A stretch of 41,696 nucleotides of DNA from the NCBI GenBank assembly GCA_035759705.1, contig DASTUJ010000014.1, positions 1 to 41,696 on the forward strand. Reading direction: 5' to 3'. Positions 8,820 through 16,945 of this stretch are shown piece after piece. Below the pieces are notes generated by a model. It had not been told where the DNA came from. It worked only from the letters and a program-made list of their open reading frames with translations, and did not search any database. Within the stretch, counting starts at the first letter, position 1; each line of letters begins with the position of its first letter. A program made the translations under genes and the position numbers. The stretch comes from Actinomycetota bacterium (lineage in GTDB: Bacteria; Actinomycetota; CADDZG01; JAHWKV01).

Positions 8820-9316
8820 GAGCAGCTGGCCTCAGCCGGGATGACTATCGACTTGCCCACCTGCAGCTTGCTCGGGTCCGTGATCACAGACGCGTTCGCA
8901 TCCTGGATGCACTTGGTCAGGTTAGCGGTGCCGTAGAACCGGGTCGAGATCCTGCCCAGGGTGTCGCCGGACTTGATGACGTAGTTCGAAGCTTCCGTGT
9001 TGCCTCCGGCCGACGGGCTTGCGGTGGTGGTAGTGGTGGGAGTGGGCGAGGTGGTGGTGGTGGGCGTCGTTGTCGTGCCCGGGGTAGCTCCGGTCCCGGT
9101 GCCCGTTTCGGTCCCGGCGCCGGCGTCGGGACTGGGCGACGCTTCTGCCGCCTCACGGTTGGCCGCCTCCAGCTGGTCGATCTCGGCTTCACGATCCGAA
9201 AGCCGGTCCTGGAGGTCCTTTAGCTCTGCGCTGTTACCGCCCGTGGCGCGGCCCAGCAGGAAGACCAAAAGGAGGACGACGCCGAGGACGACGACCCTGC
9301 CCCACAAGACGTTCAT
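8816..9316 (-). CDS. Membrane-anchored LysM-domain protein
   Basis: The 166-residue protein has an N-terminal membrane helix (about 7-23), a short heptad-like acidic/basic helix (about 30-58, probable coiled coil), a low-complexity Thr/Pro/Gly/Ser linker (about 60-105), and a C-terminal LysM motif (about 108-160: NYVIKSGDTLGRISTRFYGT ending in GKSIVIP). LysM binds peptidoglycan N-acetylglucosamine, so the protein probably bridges membrane and wall. No catalytic domain is attached. The repetitive linker explains the ACC/GTG-rich DNA around 9020-9110. Confidence 0.86.
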   Translation of the reverse strand: MNVLWGRVVVLGVVLLLVFLLGRATGGNSAELKDLQDRLSDREAEIDQLEAANREAAEASPSPDAGAGTETGTGTGATPGTTTTPTTTTSPTPTTTTTASPSAGGNTEASNYVIKSGDTLGRISTRFYGTANLTKCIQDANASVITDPSKLQVGKSIVIPAEASCS

Positions 9317-9576
9317 AGGCTTTTCGCTTCCGAAGGATTGCTGTTCCGGCTCGTAGATGGCCTATCTCCCGTCTATCTCCGCCACACATGAGCGGGCGGC
9401 GCAGACTCCTGATCCTAGCGTCGAGCAGCGGGGCGCCACAACTTTTCCCGACCCGTCCAGTTTACCGTCGCACCGGAAGCGGGACGCGGCATTGCCGGAC
9501 AGCCGCCCGATTCCCCTACACTGGCTACCCCCGCAGCCGGCGGGCGCCCCGGTGAGTCGGACATTAGGAGGCATGG
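9317..9576. promoter_or_regulatory. Divergent promoter region between the LysM gene and the DUF6457-like gene
   Basis: This 260-bp region has no credible gene. On the plus strand TTGCCG (9492-9497) and TACACT (9517-9522) could form a promoter with a 19-bp spacer for the DUF6457-like/hypF unit. On the minus strand TTGTGG (9442-9437) and TAGGAT (9418-9413) with an 18-bp spacer could serve the LysM gene. Both are by-eye matches. Confidence 0.35.
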
Positions 9577-9849
9577 ATGCAGGATTGGTTGAGCGAATAT
9601 TCAGCGGCACTAGCGGTTGAGCTGCCCGGGCTTGCGGTCGACCTCCCCCCTTCCCTGGAGCTCGCCGACGAGCTTTTGAACCTCGCCCGAATCATCGCCG
9701 AGGGCACCGGCGAGAAGACCAACGCCCCCCTCAGCACCTTCATGGTCGGCCGGTTTGTCGGCTTGACCGCCGAAAGCGGCATATCGACGGAGGACGCAGT
9801 CAAGCTGGCCACGGAGATCGCCGAACGCACTATCCAATCCCGGGGCTGA
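9577..9849 (+). CDS. Small DUF6457-like helical protein
   Basis: This acidic all-helical protein of 90 residues begins MQDWLSEYSAAL and includes LLNLARIIAEGTGEKTNAPLSTFMVGRFVG. The pattern of a short N-terminal helix, LLDLAR-x-(A/I)AHG-like helix and (A/T)PLxTFLxG matches the small DUF6457 family often found near molybdenum-cofactor genes in actinobacteria. The function is not known. It sits 10 bp before hypF and shares its direction, so it is probably co-transcribed with hypF; whether it takes part in hydrogenase maturation is open. The start ATG at 9577 follows AGGAGG at 9567-9572. Confidence 0.72.
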   Translation: MQDWLSEYSAALAVELPGLAVDLPPSLELADELLNLARIIAEGTGEKTNAPLSTFMVGRFVGLTAESGISTEDAVKLATEIAERTIQSRG

Positions 9850-9859
9850 AGCGCCTGCC

Positions 9860-12145
9860 GTGAACACCGACCGCCCGTCCCGGAGCCAGTTCCGGGTTCA
9901 GGGCATAGTCCAGGGGGTCGGTTTCCGGCCGTTCGTCTTCAACCTCGCCAACCGCCTGGGACTGGTGGGGTTCGTCCTCAACGACTCGTCCGGCGTGCTC
10001 ATCGAGGTCGAGGGCAACCGTGTAGCGGTGGGGGAGTTCGGGTCGACCCTCGCGTCCAGCCCGCCACCGCTTGCGGTGATCGACAAGCTGGAGGAGCTCG
10101 AGCTGGCGCCGACCGGAGCCGACGCCGTCTTTACGATCCTGCACAGCGAGCACACGGGCGCCGCCACCGCGCTGATCTCCCCGGACTTCGCCACCTGCGA
10201 CGACTGCCTCCGTGAGATGGACGACCCGGACGACCGCCGCTACCGCTACGCCTTCACGAACTGCACGAACTGCGGCCCCCGGTTCACGATTTCCAAGGGC
10301 ATCCCGTACGACCGGCCGAACACCACGATGGCCCCCTTCGAGATGTGCGGGCCGTGCCGGCAGGAGTACGAGAACCCGGCCGACCGCCGCTTCCACGCCC
10401 AGCCGATTGCCTGCCCCGCATGCGGACCGCACCTCACTCTGCTGGACCGCTCACTCAACCAGATCCCCGGCGACCCGGTGTCCGAGGCCGCCCGGCTGCT
10501 TCGCAGCGGGTCGATCCTGGCGGTCAAGGGCCTCGGCGGCTACCACCTGGCCTGCCTCGCCTCCGATCAGACTGCGGTGGCCAACCTGCGCACCCGCAAG
10601 GCCAGGGAGGAGAAGCCATTTGCCGTCATGGCGGCCGGGCTCGACGAGGTCGCCGCCCTTGCCTCCTGCGGACCGGAGCAGCGGGATCTGCTGCTCTCGC
10701 CCCGGCGCCCGATCGTCCTGCTGGACCGCCTGCCGGGAGCGCCGGTGGCCGAAGCGGTCGCTCCACACAACCGCTACCTCGGGGTGATGCTGCCCTACAC
10801 GCCGCTTCACCACCTGCTCCTCAGGGAGGTGGGTGAGCCGATCGTCTGCACCTCGGGCAACATCTCCGACGAGCCGATCGCATACCGGGACGGCGACGCC
10901 CTTTCCGGCCTCGACCACATCGCCGACGCCTTCTTGACCCACAACCGTGAGATCCACATGAGGTGCGACGACTCGGTGATGCGGGTCGTCTCCGGCAGGG
11001 ATGGCCCGCAGGTGCAGGCGATGCGCCGAGCCCGCGGGTACGCCCCCGAGCCGATCCCGGTCAGCCCGGTCTTCCGTGCGCCGATCCTGGCGGCCGGCCC
11101 GGAGCTGAAGCACACCTTCTGCATCGGATCCGGGGGCCGGGCGATCGTCTCCCACCACCTCGGGGACCTCGAGAACTTCGAGACCATGACCTCGTTCCTC
11201 GAGGGGGTCGAGCACTACCAGCGGGTCTTCGAGGTGCGGCCGAAGATAGTCGCCCACGACCTTCACCCCGAATATCTGGTCACCAAGTGGGCCAAGGCCC
11301 TGGAGGGAGTGCGCCTGGTGGGGGTCCAGCATCACCACGCCCACATAGCCTCCTGCCTGGCCGACAACCTGCGGTCGGACCGGGTGGTCGGCCTGGCGCT
11401 GGACGGCACCGGCTACGGCGAGGACGGCAACCTGTGGGGGTGCGAGGTGCTGGTCGGGGACCTCGCCGGGTACGAACGTTTCGCCCACCTCGCCTACCTG
11501 CCGCTGCCCGGCGGCGGAGCGGCCATCCGGGAGCCCTGGCGAATGGGGGCCGTGTACCTGAACGCAGCATTCGGCGATGCTGCGGCCGAGTTGGATATCG
11601 ACTTCGTCCACCGGACCGGCGCAAAGTGGAAGCCGATCCTGAGGATGGCCGCGACCGGCCTGAACTCCCCGCTGACCTCGAGCGCCGGCCGGCTGTTCGA
11701 CGCCGCCTCGGCCCTGGTCGGGCTCGCGGACCGGGTGCGTTACGAGGGCCAGGCGGCCATCGAGCTGGAGCAGATCGCCGACCCGGCCACCACTCGGAGC
11801 TACCCCTGCGGGTTAGATGGCGACCGGATCAACGGCGTCGACCTGATGGCGGCCCTCGCCGAGGATCTCGTGGCCGGCGTCCCGGTCCCCGAGATCGCAG
11901 CCGCTTTCCACAACGGGCTGGCCGCCGTCCTGATCGAGGTCGCCCGGATGGCGGCGGAAGCCAAAGGGCTGACCACGGTCGCCCTCTCGGGCGGAACATT
12001 CCAGAACCGTCTGCTGGCCGGCCGGGTCGAACGGGGGCTGCAGGAGGCGGGCCTGGAGGTGCTCACCCACCATCGCGTCCCCCCGAACGACGGCGGGATC
12101 TCACTCGGGCAGGCGGTTATCGCCAACGCGAGGCTGTTCTACTGA
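9860..12145 (+). CDS. hypF: Carbamoyltransferase HypF
   Basis: HypF converts carbamoyl phosphate and ATP into a carbamoyl adenylate and transfers the carbamoyl group to the C-terminal Cys of HypE, the source of the CN ligands of the [NiFe] site. The 761-residue protein has all expected parts: an acylphosphatase domain (about 10-95, VQGIVQGVGFRPFVF), two zinc-finger segments (CDDC with CTNCGPRFTI, and CGPC with CPACGPHL, about 113-190), a YrdC-like domain (about 205-390, LAVKGLGGYHLAC) and a Kae1-like domain (about 400-761) with VGVQHHHAHIASC. Translation starts at GTG 9860, only 10 bp after the preceding gene. No domain is missing. Confidence 0.95.
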   Translation: MNTDRPSRSQFRVQGIVQGVGFRPFVFNLANRLGLVGFVLNDSSGVLIEVEGNRVAVGEFGSTLASSPPPLAVIDKLEELELAPTGADAVFTILHSEHTGAATALISPDFATCDDCLREMDDPDDRRYRYAFTNCTNCGPRFTISKGIPYDRPNTTMAPFEMCGPCRQEYENPADRRFHAQPIACPACGPHLTLLDRSLNQIPGDPVSEAARLLRSGSILAVKGLGGYHLACLASDQTAVANLRTRKAREEKPFAVMAAGLDEVAALASCGPEQRDLLLSPRRPIVLLDRLPGAPVAEAVAPHNRYLGVMLPYTPLHHLLLREVGEPIVCTSGNISDEPIAYRDGDALSGLDHIADAFLTHNREIHMRCDDSVMRVVSGRDGPQVQAMRRARGYAPEPIPVSPVFRAPILAAGPELKHTFCIGSGGRAIVSHHLGDLENFETMTSFLEGVEHYQRVFEVRPKIVAHDLHPEYLVTKWAKALEGVRLVGVQHHHAHIASCLADNLRSDRVVGLALDGTGYGEDGNLWGCEVLVGDLAGYERFAHLAYLPLPGGGAAIREPWRMGAVYLNAAFGDAAAELDIDFVHRTGAKWKPILRMAATGLNSPLTSSAGRLFDAASALVGLADRVRYEGQAAIELEQIADPATTRSYPCGLDGDRINGVDLMAALAEDLVAGVPVPEIAAAFHNGLAAVLIEVARMAAEAKGLTTVALSGGTFQNRLLAGRVERGLQEAGLEVLTHHRVPPNDGGISLGQAVIANARLFY

Positions 12146-12323
12146 AGCGGCTTATGGCTTAGTTGAATGCCGAAACCTCTGTTTCCACGGTAAAAATCGG
12201 TGGTTTTGGCCGCAAACTGTTCGACTTTGTTTGACCACAACGCGGTGGTAAGCTAACCCACCTTGGTATTCGAACGGGCAGCGCGCCGGTGCTGCTCAAT
12301 CACCTAAGACAGGGAGTCGGCCC
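12146..12323 (+). promoter_or_regulatory. Probable promoter region of the hypC operon
   Basis: The 178-bp gap is noticeably richer in A and T than its surroundings. TTGACC at 12231-12236 and TAACCC at 12254-12259 are separated by 17 bp and could be a housekeeping-type promoter with a leader of about 58 bases. GCAGC/GCTGC near 12280-12296 could form a small hairpin in that leader. ACAGGGAG just before the ATG is the ribosome-binding site. The gap splits hypF from the hypC unit transcriptionally. Confidence 0.4.
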
Positions 12324-12602
12324 ATGTGTCTTGCAATCCCAGGTCAAATCCTTGAGTTCATCGACCCCGTAAACCAAATTGCGAAGGTCGATGTCGGAGG
12401 AGTTCGACGCAACGTGAATGTGGGCCTTCTGGCCAAAGAAGAGGGTGGAATCCATCTTGGCGACTGGGTTCTCATCCACGTCGGTTTTGCCCTATCCAAA
12501 GTCGACGAAGAGGAAGCTGCCGCCACTCTCAAGCTGTTGAGAGGCCTGGGCGAGGCTTTCGAGGACGAGATCGAACAGCTCAAGACCTCAGACATCACAT
12601 GA
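12324..12602 (+). CDS. hypC: Hydrogenase maturation chaperone HypC
   Basis: The 92-residue protein has the family hallmark MCLAIPGQI at its N-terminus; Cys2 becomes available after Met removal and binds the Fe(CN)2CO fragment with HypD. The OB-like core VDVGGVRRNVNVGLL and the LIHVGFALSKVDEEEA helix also fit. HypC passes the iron unit to the hydrogenase large-subunit precursor. It starts the second maturation unit, and its stop overlaps the next gene by 4 bp (ATGA). Confidence 0.95.
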   Translation: MCLAIPGQILEFIDPVNQIAKVDVGGVRRNVNVGLLAKEEGGIHLGDWVLIHVGFALSKVDEEEAAATLKLLRGLGEAFEDEIEQLKTSDIT

Positions 12603-12859
12603 TCCAGAAGGGTCAACCCTTAGAGGTTCTTGACCCCGGGTCCTACGCCGTGGCCTGCTCGGTGGTCGACGGGTGCCTTACCTGTGGAGATGTCGCAGTC
12701 GAGGTCAAAGTTTTGGAGGTCGACGGCTTCGATGCCGTCTGTGAGGACCCCCACGGACAGGTGGGACGGGTCGGGATAGACCTGGTGCTGCCGGTCGAGG
12801 TGGGGAGCCGTCTATTGGTGCATGCCGGAGTGGCGATCACTCGCCTAAAGGAGTCCTGA
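12599..12859 (+). CDS. Diverged HypC/HupF-like protein lacking the N-terminal MC motif
   Basis: The 86-residue protein keeps the HypC-like beta-barrel pattern (VAVEVKVLEVDGFDAVCEDP, then VGIDLVLPVEVGSRLLVHAGVAITRL) but starts MIQKGQPLEVL, without the Cys2 that carries the iron fragment. Instead it has a Cys cluster C20, C26, C29 (CSVVDGCLTCGD) about 20 residues in. Similar second HypC/HupF proteins occur in actinobacterial hydrogenase clusters. It overlaps hypC by 4 bp, and its stop (TGA, 12857-12859) directly abuts the hypD ATG at 12860. It may act as a subunit-specific chaperone or bind a metal through the CxxC; neither is shown. Confidence 0.75.
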   Translation: MIQKGQPLEVLDPGSYAVACSVVDGCLTCGDVAVEVKVLEVDGFDAVCEDPHGQVGRVGIDLVLPVEVGSRLLVHAGVAITRLKES

Positions 12860-13981
12860 ATGAAGTACGTCGACGAATTTCGAGACGCGGAGCTGGCCCG
12901 GGCGCTGGGAGTGCAGATCGCAGCACTGACCGAGCCCGGCCGTCACTACAAGATCATGGAGGTCTGCGGGGGCCACACCCACACGATCTACAAGCACGGC
13001 ATCGAGGCCCACCTGCCGGACAACGTCGAGCTCGTCCACGGCCCCGGCTGCCCGGTCTGTGTGATCCCGATGGGCCGCGTCGACGACGGCATCGCCATCG
13101 CCCGCAACCCCGAGGTGATCTTCACCTGCTTCGGCGACATGATGCGCGTGCCCGGCGGCAACGGCAGCTTCCTGGACGCCAAGGCCGACGGCGCGGACAT
13201 CCGCTTTGTCTACTCGCCCCTCGACGCCCTGAAGATGGCGGTCGCGAACCCGGATCGTGAGGTCGTGTTCTACGCCATCGGCTTCGAGACCACCGCCCCC
13301 TCCACCGCCTTGACCCTCATGCGGGCCAAGGCCGAAGGGATCAAGAACTTCTCGGTTATGTGCAACCACGTCACGATCGTTCCGCCGCTCAAGGCGCTTC
13401 TGGACTCACCCGACCTTCGGCTGGACGCGTTCATCGGCCCGGGGCACGTCTCGACTGTCGTCGGCGCCCGCCCCTACGAGTTCATCTGCGAGGACTACAA
13501 CACCCCGATCGTCGTCGCCGGCTTCGAGCCGCTGGACCTTCTGCAGTCGATCCTGATGATCATGCAGCAGCTTCACGACGGCAGGGCCGAGGTCGAGAAC
13601 CAGTACGGCCGGGTCGTTCCGTTCGAAGGAAACCTTCGGGCGCTCGAGGTGCTGCAGGAGGTCTTCGAGCTGCGTCCGTACTTCGAGTGGAGGGGCCTGG
13701 GCTTCATCTCCCAGAGCGCTCTGAAGCTGTCCGATGCGTACGCCGAGTACGACGCCGAGCTCAAGTACTCCACCCCGGGCGTCCGGGTGGCCGACCCCAA
13801 GGCCTGCCAGTGCGGCGAGGTCCTGAAGGGCGTCATCAAGCCCTACGAGTGCAAAGTGTTCGGCACGGCGTGCACGCCTGAGACCCCCATCGGCACCTGC
13901 ATGGTGTCCTCTGAGGGCGCCTGTGCGGCGTACTACAACTTCGGCCGGTTTGCGAAGTCCGCAGCCAGGGCCGACGCTTAA
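12860..13981 (+). CDS. hypD: Hydrogenase formation protein HypD
   Basis: HypD is the iron-sulfur scaffold on which, with HypC, the Fe(CN)2CO unit is assembled. The 373-residue protein contains the conserved MEVCGGHTHTIYKHG (about 33-47), GPGCPVCV (about 62-69), GFETTAPSTA (about 142-151), and the C-terminal cysteine region with CQCGEVLKGVIKPYEC, FGTACTPETPIGTCMVSSEGAC (about 315-355) that binds the [4Fe-4S] cluster. All the motif cysteines are present. It lies in the hypC-hypC-like-hypD-hypE order, directly after the hypC-like gene. Confidence 0.96.
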   Translation: MKYVDEFRDAELARALGVQIAALTEPGRHYKIMEVCGGHTHTIYKHGIEAHLPDNVELVHGPGCPVCVIPMGRVDDGIAIARNPEVIFTCFGDMMRVPGGNGSFLDAKADGADIRFVYSPLDALKMAVANPDREVVFYAIGFETTAPSTALTLMRAKAEGIKNFSVMCNHVTIVPPLKALLDSPDLRLDAFIGPGHVSTVVGARPYEFICEDYNTPIVVAGFEPLDLLQSILMIMQQLHDGRAEVENQYGRVVPFEGNLRALEVLQEVFELRPYFEWRGLGFISQSALKLSDAYAEYDAELKYSTPGVRVADPKACQCGEVLKGVIKPYECKVFGTACTPETPIGTCMVSSEGACAAYYNFGRFAKSAARADA

Positions 13982-14008
13982 CCACCCCCTAGGGAAGGAC
14001 TAACAGCA

Positions 14009-15085
14009 GTGCCTGATCTCGAAGAAGAGGTACTCGCGCGCATCGAGCGCCAGCGAAAGCTGAAGGCCCGGTTCCGCGACACGCACATCACCATGGCTCA
14101 CGGAGCCGGCGGCAAGACCACGCACACGCTGATCGAGGGCCTGTTTGCACCGGCTTTCGCCAACGACGCGCTGGGCGAGCTGGCGGACTCGGCGAAGCTC
14201 GATGTGAACGGCACGCTGTTGAACTTCACCACCGACGGTTACGTCGTCAAGCCGCTGAGCTTCCCGGGTGGGTGCATCGGGGAGCTGGCGGTGAACGGGA
14301 CCATCAACGACCTCGCCGTCTCCGGCGCCCGGCCGCTGTGCCTGTCGACCGCGTTTGTGGTCGAGGAGGGGCTGGACGCAGACATCCTGCGGGAGCAGGT
14401 GGCGGCCATGGCCGAGGCGTCGAAGAAGGCCGGCGTCCCGATCGTCACCGGGGACACCAAGGTCGTCGAGCGGGGCAAGTGCGACGGGATGTACATCATC
14501 TCGTCGGGCGTGGGCGTAAGGGACCCCAGGGTCGAGCTGTCGTCGACCAGCGTCCGGCCGGGGGACCACATCCTGGTGTCCGGCACCATCGCCGACCACG
14601 GGACGGCGATCATGCTGGCCCGCGGCGAGCTGGAGCTGGACGCCGACGTCGAGTCGGACACGATGTCGGTGTGGCCGATCGTCGAGTCGCTGATCGACGC
14701 CTGCGGAGCGGATCTTCGCGTGATGAGGGACCCGACCCGCGGGGGAGTGGCGACCGTGCTGAACGAGATCGCCAAGGACTCCAGCGTCGGCGTGGTCCTG
14801 GACGAGGAGGCGGTCCCGGTGAATGGCCCGGTTCGGGGCGCGTGCGAGATCCTGGGCATCGACCCGATGTACGTGGCCAACGAAGGCAAGCTGATCGTCT
14901 TCGTTGCGCCGGAGAGCGGCCCCGCCGCCCTTGCCGCCATGCAGGCCACTCCCGGAGGTGAGCAGGCTGCGCTGATCGGCAAGGTCCAGGAGCAGCCGGA
15001 GGGCATGGTCCTGGTGAAGACGGCCTTCGGCGGCACCCGGATCATGGACATGCTGATAGGGGACCCGCTGCCCCGAATTTGCTGA
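14009..15085 (+). CDS. hypE: Hydrogenase expression/formation protein HypE
   Basis: HypE receives the carbamoyl group from HypF on its C-terminal Cys and dehydrates it with ATP to a thiocyanate, the cyanide donor. The 358-residue PurM-like protein shows MAHGAGGKTTHTLIEGLF near the start, the ATP-binding NGTINDLAVSGARP, TGDTKVVERG, DPTRGGVATVLNEIA, and the diagnostic C-terminus PRIC with Cys358 as the last residue. It begins with GTG or the ATG at this position after GGAAGGAC. The 33-bp gap to the next gene contains a possible promoter. Confidence 0.96.
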   Translation: MPDLEEEVLARIERQRKLKARFRDTHITMAHGAGGKTTHTLIEGLFAPAFANDALGELADSAKLDVNGTLLNFTTDGYVVKPLSFPGGCIGELAVNGTINDLAVSGARPLCLSTAFVVEEGLDADILREQVAAMAEASKKAGVPIVTGDTKVVERGKCDGMYIISSGVGVRDPRVELSSTSVRPGDHILVSGTIADHGTAIMLARGELELDADVESDTMSVWPIVESLIDACGADLRVMRDPTRGGVATVLNEIAKDSSVGVVLDEEAVPVNGPVRGACEILGIDPMYVANEGKLIVFVAPESGPAALAAMQATPGGEQAALIGKVQEQPEGMVLVKTAFGGTRIMDMLIGDPLPRIC

Positions 15086-15118
15086 GAGTTCCCGGCGTAA
15101 GAGCGCTAGTCTGGGTTA

Positions 15119-16375
15119 ATGACTAATGACCTGGTGGCGCGCGTCGAGACTGCTTACGCCGACCGCGAACGGCTTTGCCGGGCCTTCTTCCAGGCCGAGA
15201 ACACCCGGATCGCCGACCTCTGCCTGCTCATGGCCCGACGGTTCATCCGGGGCGGCCGGCTCATCGCCTTCGGTACCGGTCCGGCAGGCACCGACGCCCA
15301 GCACGTCTCGGTGGAGTTCGTCCACCCGGTAATCGTCGGGAAGCGGGCACTGCCCGCCATGGCGCTGTCGAACGACGCCGCCTCCTCTGTCGGCCTGGCC
15401 GTCACCGACCGGGTCGGGTTCATCTCCCAGCAGCTCACCACCATCGCCCTGCCGGAGGACATCGCCCTCGGCATGATCCACGGGCCCAACGACTTCGGAT
15501 CCGACGCGGTCTCGGCCGCCCTCAAGCAGGCGCAGGCCCTCGGCATGCTTTCGATCTTCCTCGGCGGCCCGGGAGCGGCGGCCGACTGCGAGCACGTTTT
15601 CCAGGTCCCCTCGGACGACCCGTACATCGTCCAGGAGATCCACGAGACGCTCTACCACGTCCTCTGGGAGCTGGTTCACGTGTTTTTCGACCACAAAGGC
15701 CTTCTGGAGGACCGCCCGAAGGGCCCGTCGCACGACACCGGAAAGTCGAGCTTTCTCTACCCCTGGCTGGCGGAAGCCGAGACCGACTCCAAGTCGGTGC
15801 TGAAGGAGGTCTCCAACTCGGTCCTGCAGAAGTCGGAGGACGTCATCGCCATGCGCAACGGGTCGATGGACCCGGCGGGCATGGTTGAAACCGCCCAGCT
15901 GATCGCCGACCGTATCAAAGCGGGCGGCAAGATCCTGATCTTCGGCAACGGGGGGTCGGCCACCGACGCCCAGGACTTCTGCGTCGACCTGGTGGCGCCG
16001 AGCAGCGTGGGCATCCAGCGGAGGCCTGTGCCGGCGCTCTCTTTGACCAACGACGCCGCCGTGGTGACCGCAGTCGGCAACGACGTGGGCTTCGAGAACA
16101 TCTTCGCCCGGCAGGTGATTGCCTACGGCAACCGGGGCGACGTCGCGGTTGCCATCTCCACCAGCGGCGGGTCCCGCAACGTCCTGGCGGCAATCGAGGA
16201 AGCCCGCAGGCGGGGGCTGATGACGGTCGGCCTCGCCGGCTACGGCGGGGGCAGGCTGGCCGAGCTCTGCGACCGTTCGCTGATCATCTCGGCGGACTAC
16301 ATCCCCCGCATCCAGGAGGCCCAGGCGCCGCAGTACCACGTGCTTTGCGACCTTTTGGGCGCTCTTCTGGAATAG
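15119..16375 (+). CDS. Tandem SIS-domain protein, phosphoheptose isomerase (GmhA)-like
   Basis: The 418-residue protein is a fusion of two SIS (sugar isomerase) domains. Domain 1 (about 1-200) has GTGPAGTDAQHVSVEF and QEIHETLYHVLWELVH; domain 2 (about 240-418) has FGNGGSATDAQDFCVDL, AISTSGGSRNVL and RIQEAQAPQYHVLCDLL. GmhA-type isomerases convert sedoheptulose-7-phosphate to heptose-7-phosphate using a His and Glu in the AQHxxxE helix. Domain 1 keeps both; domain 2 has Asp at both places. GmhA-like genes are recurrent neighbours of group 1h hydrogenases, with unknown purpose. A TAGTCT element at 15107-15112 lies 6 bases before the ATG, suggesting a leaderless transcript in addition to operon readthrough from hypE. 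Confidence 0.82.
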   Translation: MTNDLVARVETAYADRERLCRAFFQAENTRIADLCLLMARRFIRGGRLIAFGTGPAGTDAQHVSVEFVHPVIVGKRALPAMALSNDAASSVGLAVTDRVGFISQQLTTIALPEDIALGMIHGPNDFGSDAVSAALKQAQALGMLSIFLGGPGAAADCEHVFQVPSDDPYIVQEIHETLYHVLWELVHVFFDHKGLLEDRPKGPSHDTGKSSFLYPWLAEAETDSKSVLKEVSNSVLQKSEDVIAMRNGSMDPAGMVETAQLIADRIKAGGKILIFGNGGSATDAQDFCVDLVAPSSVGIQRRPVPALSLTNDAAVVTAVGNDVGFENIFARQVIAYGNRGDVAVAISTSGGSRNVLAAIEEARRRGLMTVGLAGYGGGRLAELCDRSLIISADYIPRIQEAQAPQYHVLCDLLGALLE

Positions 16376-16384
16376 ATTCCGTAC

Positions 16385-16894
16385 ATGGAGTCTGCAAGAG
16401 ACCTTTTCGAGCACGAGCTGTGCATCCTCTACGACGCCGAGACCAAAGCCATCCGGTCGCTGGGGCGCATGGCGATGCGGTGCTCCGACGCGGAGCTCGT
16501 TCAGGTCTACAAGGACTACCAGCTGGTGGCCGAGAAACGCCTGGACCGGTTGGACGAGATCTTCGGGATGATCGGCCTGAAACCGGAACGAATCCCGTGC
16601 GCGGGGATGAACGGGCTTATCGAAGAGTTCTCCGATTTCCTCGAAACAAAGCCTTCCGACGGTGTTTTGGATGCTTTTGCGGTCGAATCGGCCCGAAGGG
16701 TCGAAAGATACGAAGTTTGCGCCTACCAGGCTCTGATCACCCTGGCGGTCGCCCTGAGGCTGGACGACGTTACCGAGCTGCTCCTGCAAAGCCTCGGCGA
16801 CCACAACCTTGCCGGCGGTGGGTTCAAGGCCCTGACGATCAACCTGACCGAAAAGCTGGTCCCGGAACCGGTGAGCGAATCCGTCCCCGAATAA
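16385..16894 (+). CDS. Ferritin-like DUF892 (YciF/YciE-type) protein
   Basis: The 169-residue, all-helical protein begins with LFEHELCILYDAETKAIRSLGRMA, continues with LVAEKRLDRLDEIFGMIGLKPERIPCAGMNGLIEEF, and has VERYEVCAYQALI; these match the DUF892/YciF ferritin-like four-helix bundle. The Glu residues in these helices could hold a di-iron site, but the metal is unproven. It starts 9 bp after the SIS gene and is the last gene of the unit, followed by a strong terminator. An iron or redox storage role near a hydrogenase is plausible but inferred. Confidence 0.77.
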   Translation: MESARDLFEHELCILYDAETKAIRSLGRMAMRCSDAELVQVYKDYQLVAEKRLDRLDEIFGMIGLKPERIPCAGMNGLIEEFSDFLETKPSDGVLDAFAVESARRVERYEVCAYQALITLAVALRLDDVTELLLQSLGDHNLAGGGFKALTINLTEKLVPEPVSESVPE

Positions 16895-16898
16895 CAAA

Positions 16899-16926
16899 AC
16901 CGGCTGCCCCCGAAGGGACAGCCGGT
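16899..16926. terminator. Hairpin terminator shared by convergent genes
   Basis: ACCGGCTG (16899-16906) pairs with CAGCCGGT (16919-16926), and the inner CCC/GGG adds three pairs around a CGAA loop. It sits between the stop of the DUF892 gene (16894) and the stop of the convergent small membrane gene (16946). Reading rightwards it is followed by CCGGTTCTGG, so the T-run is weak; leftwards the sequence after the stem reads TTTTGTTA, a good U-tract, so it ends the minus-strand transcript best. Confidence 0.65.
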
Positions 16927-16945
16927 CCGGTTCTGGTGGAGGAAG

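Noticed and set aside
9020-9110. Low-complexity ACC/GTG-rich tract considered as a simple repeat or replication element
   Set aside because: It is the Thr/Pro linker of the LysM protein, in frame throughout.
15116-16897. A 593-codon frame opposite the SIS and DUF892 genes
   Set aside because: Antisense shadow spanning two recognised genes, rich in His, Arg, and Asp with no motif.
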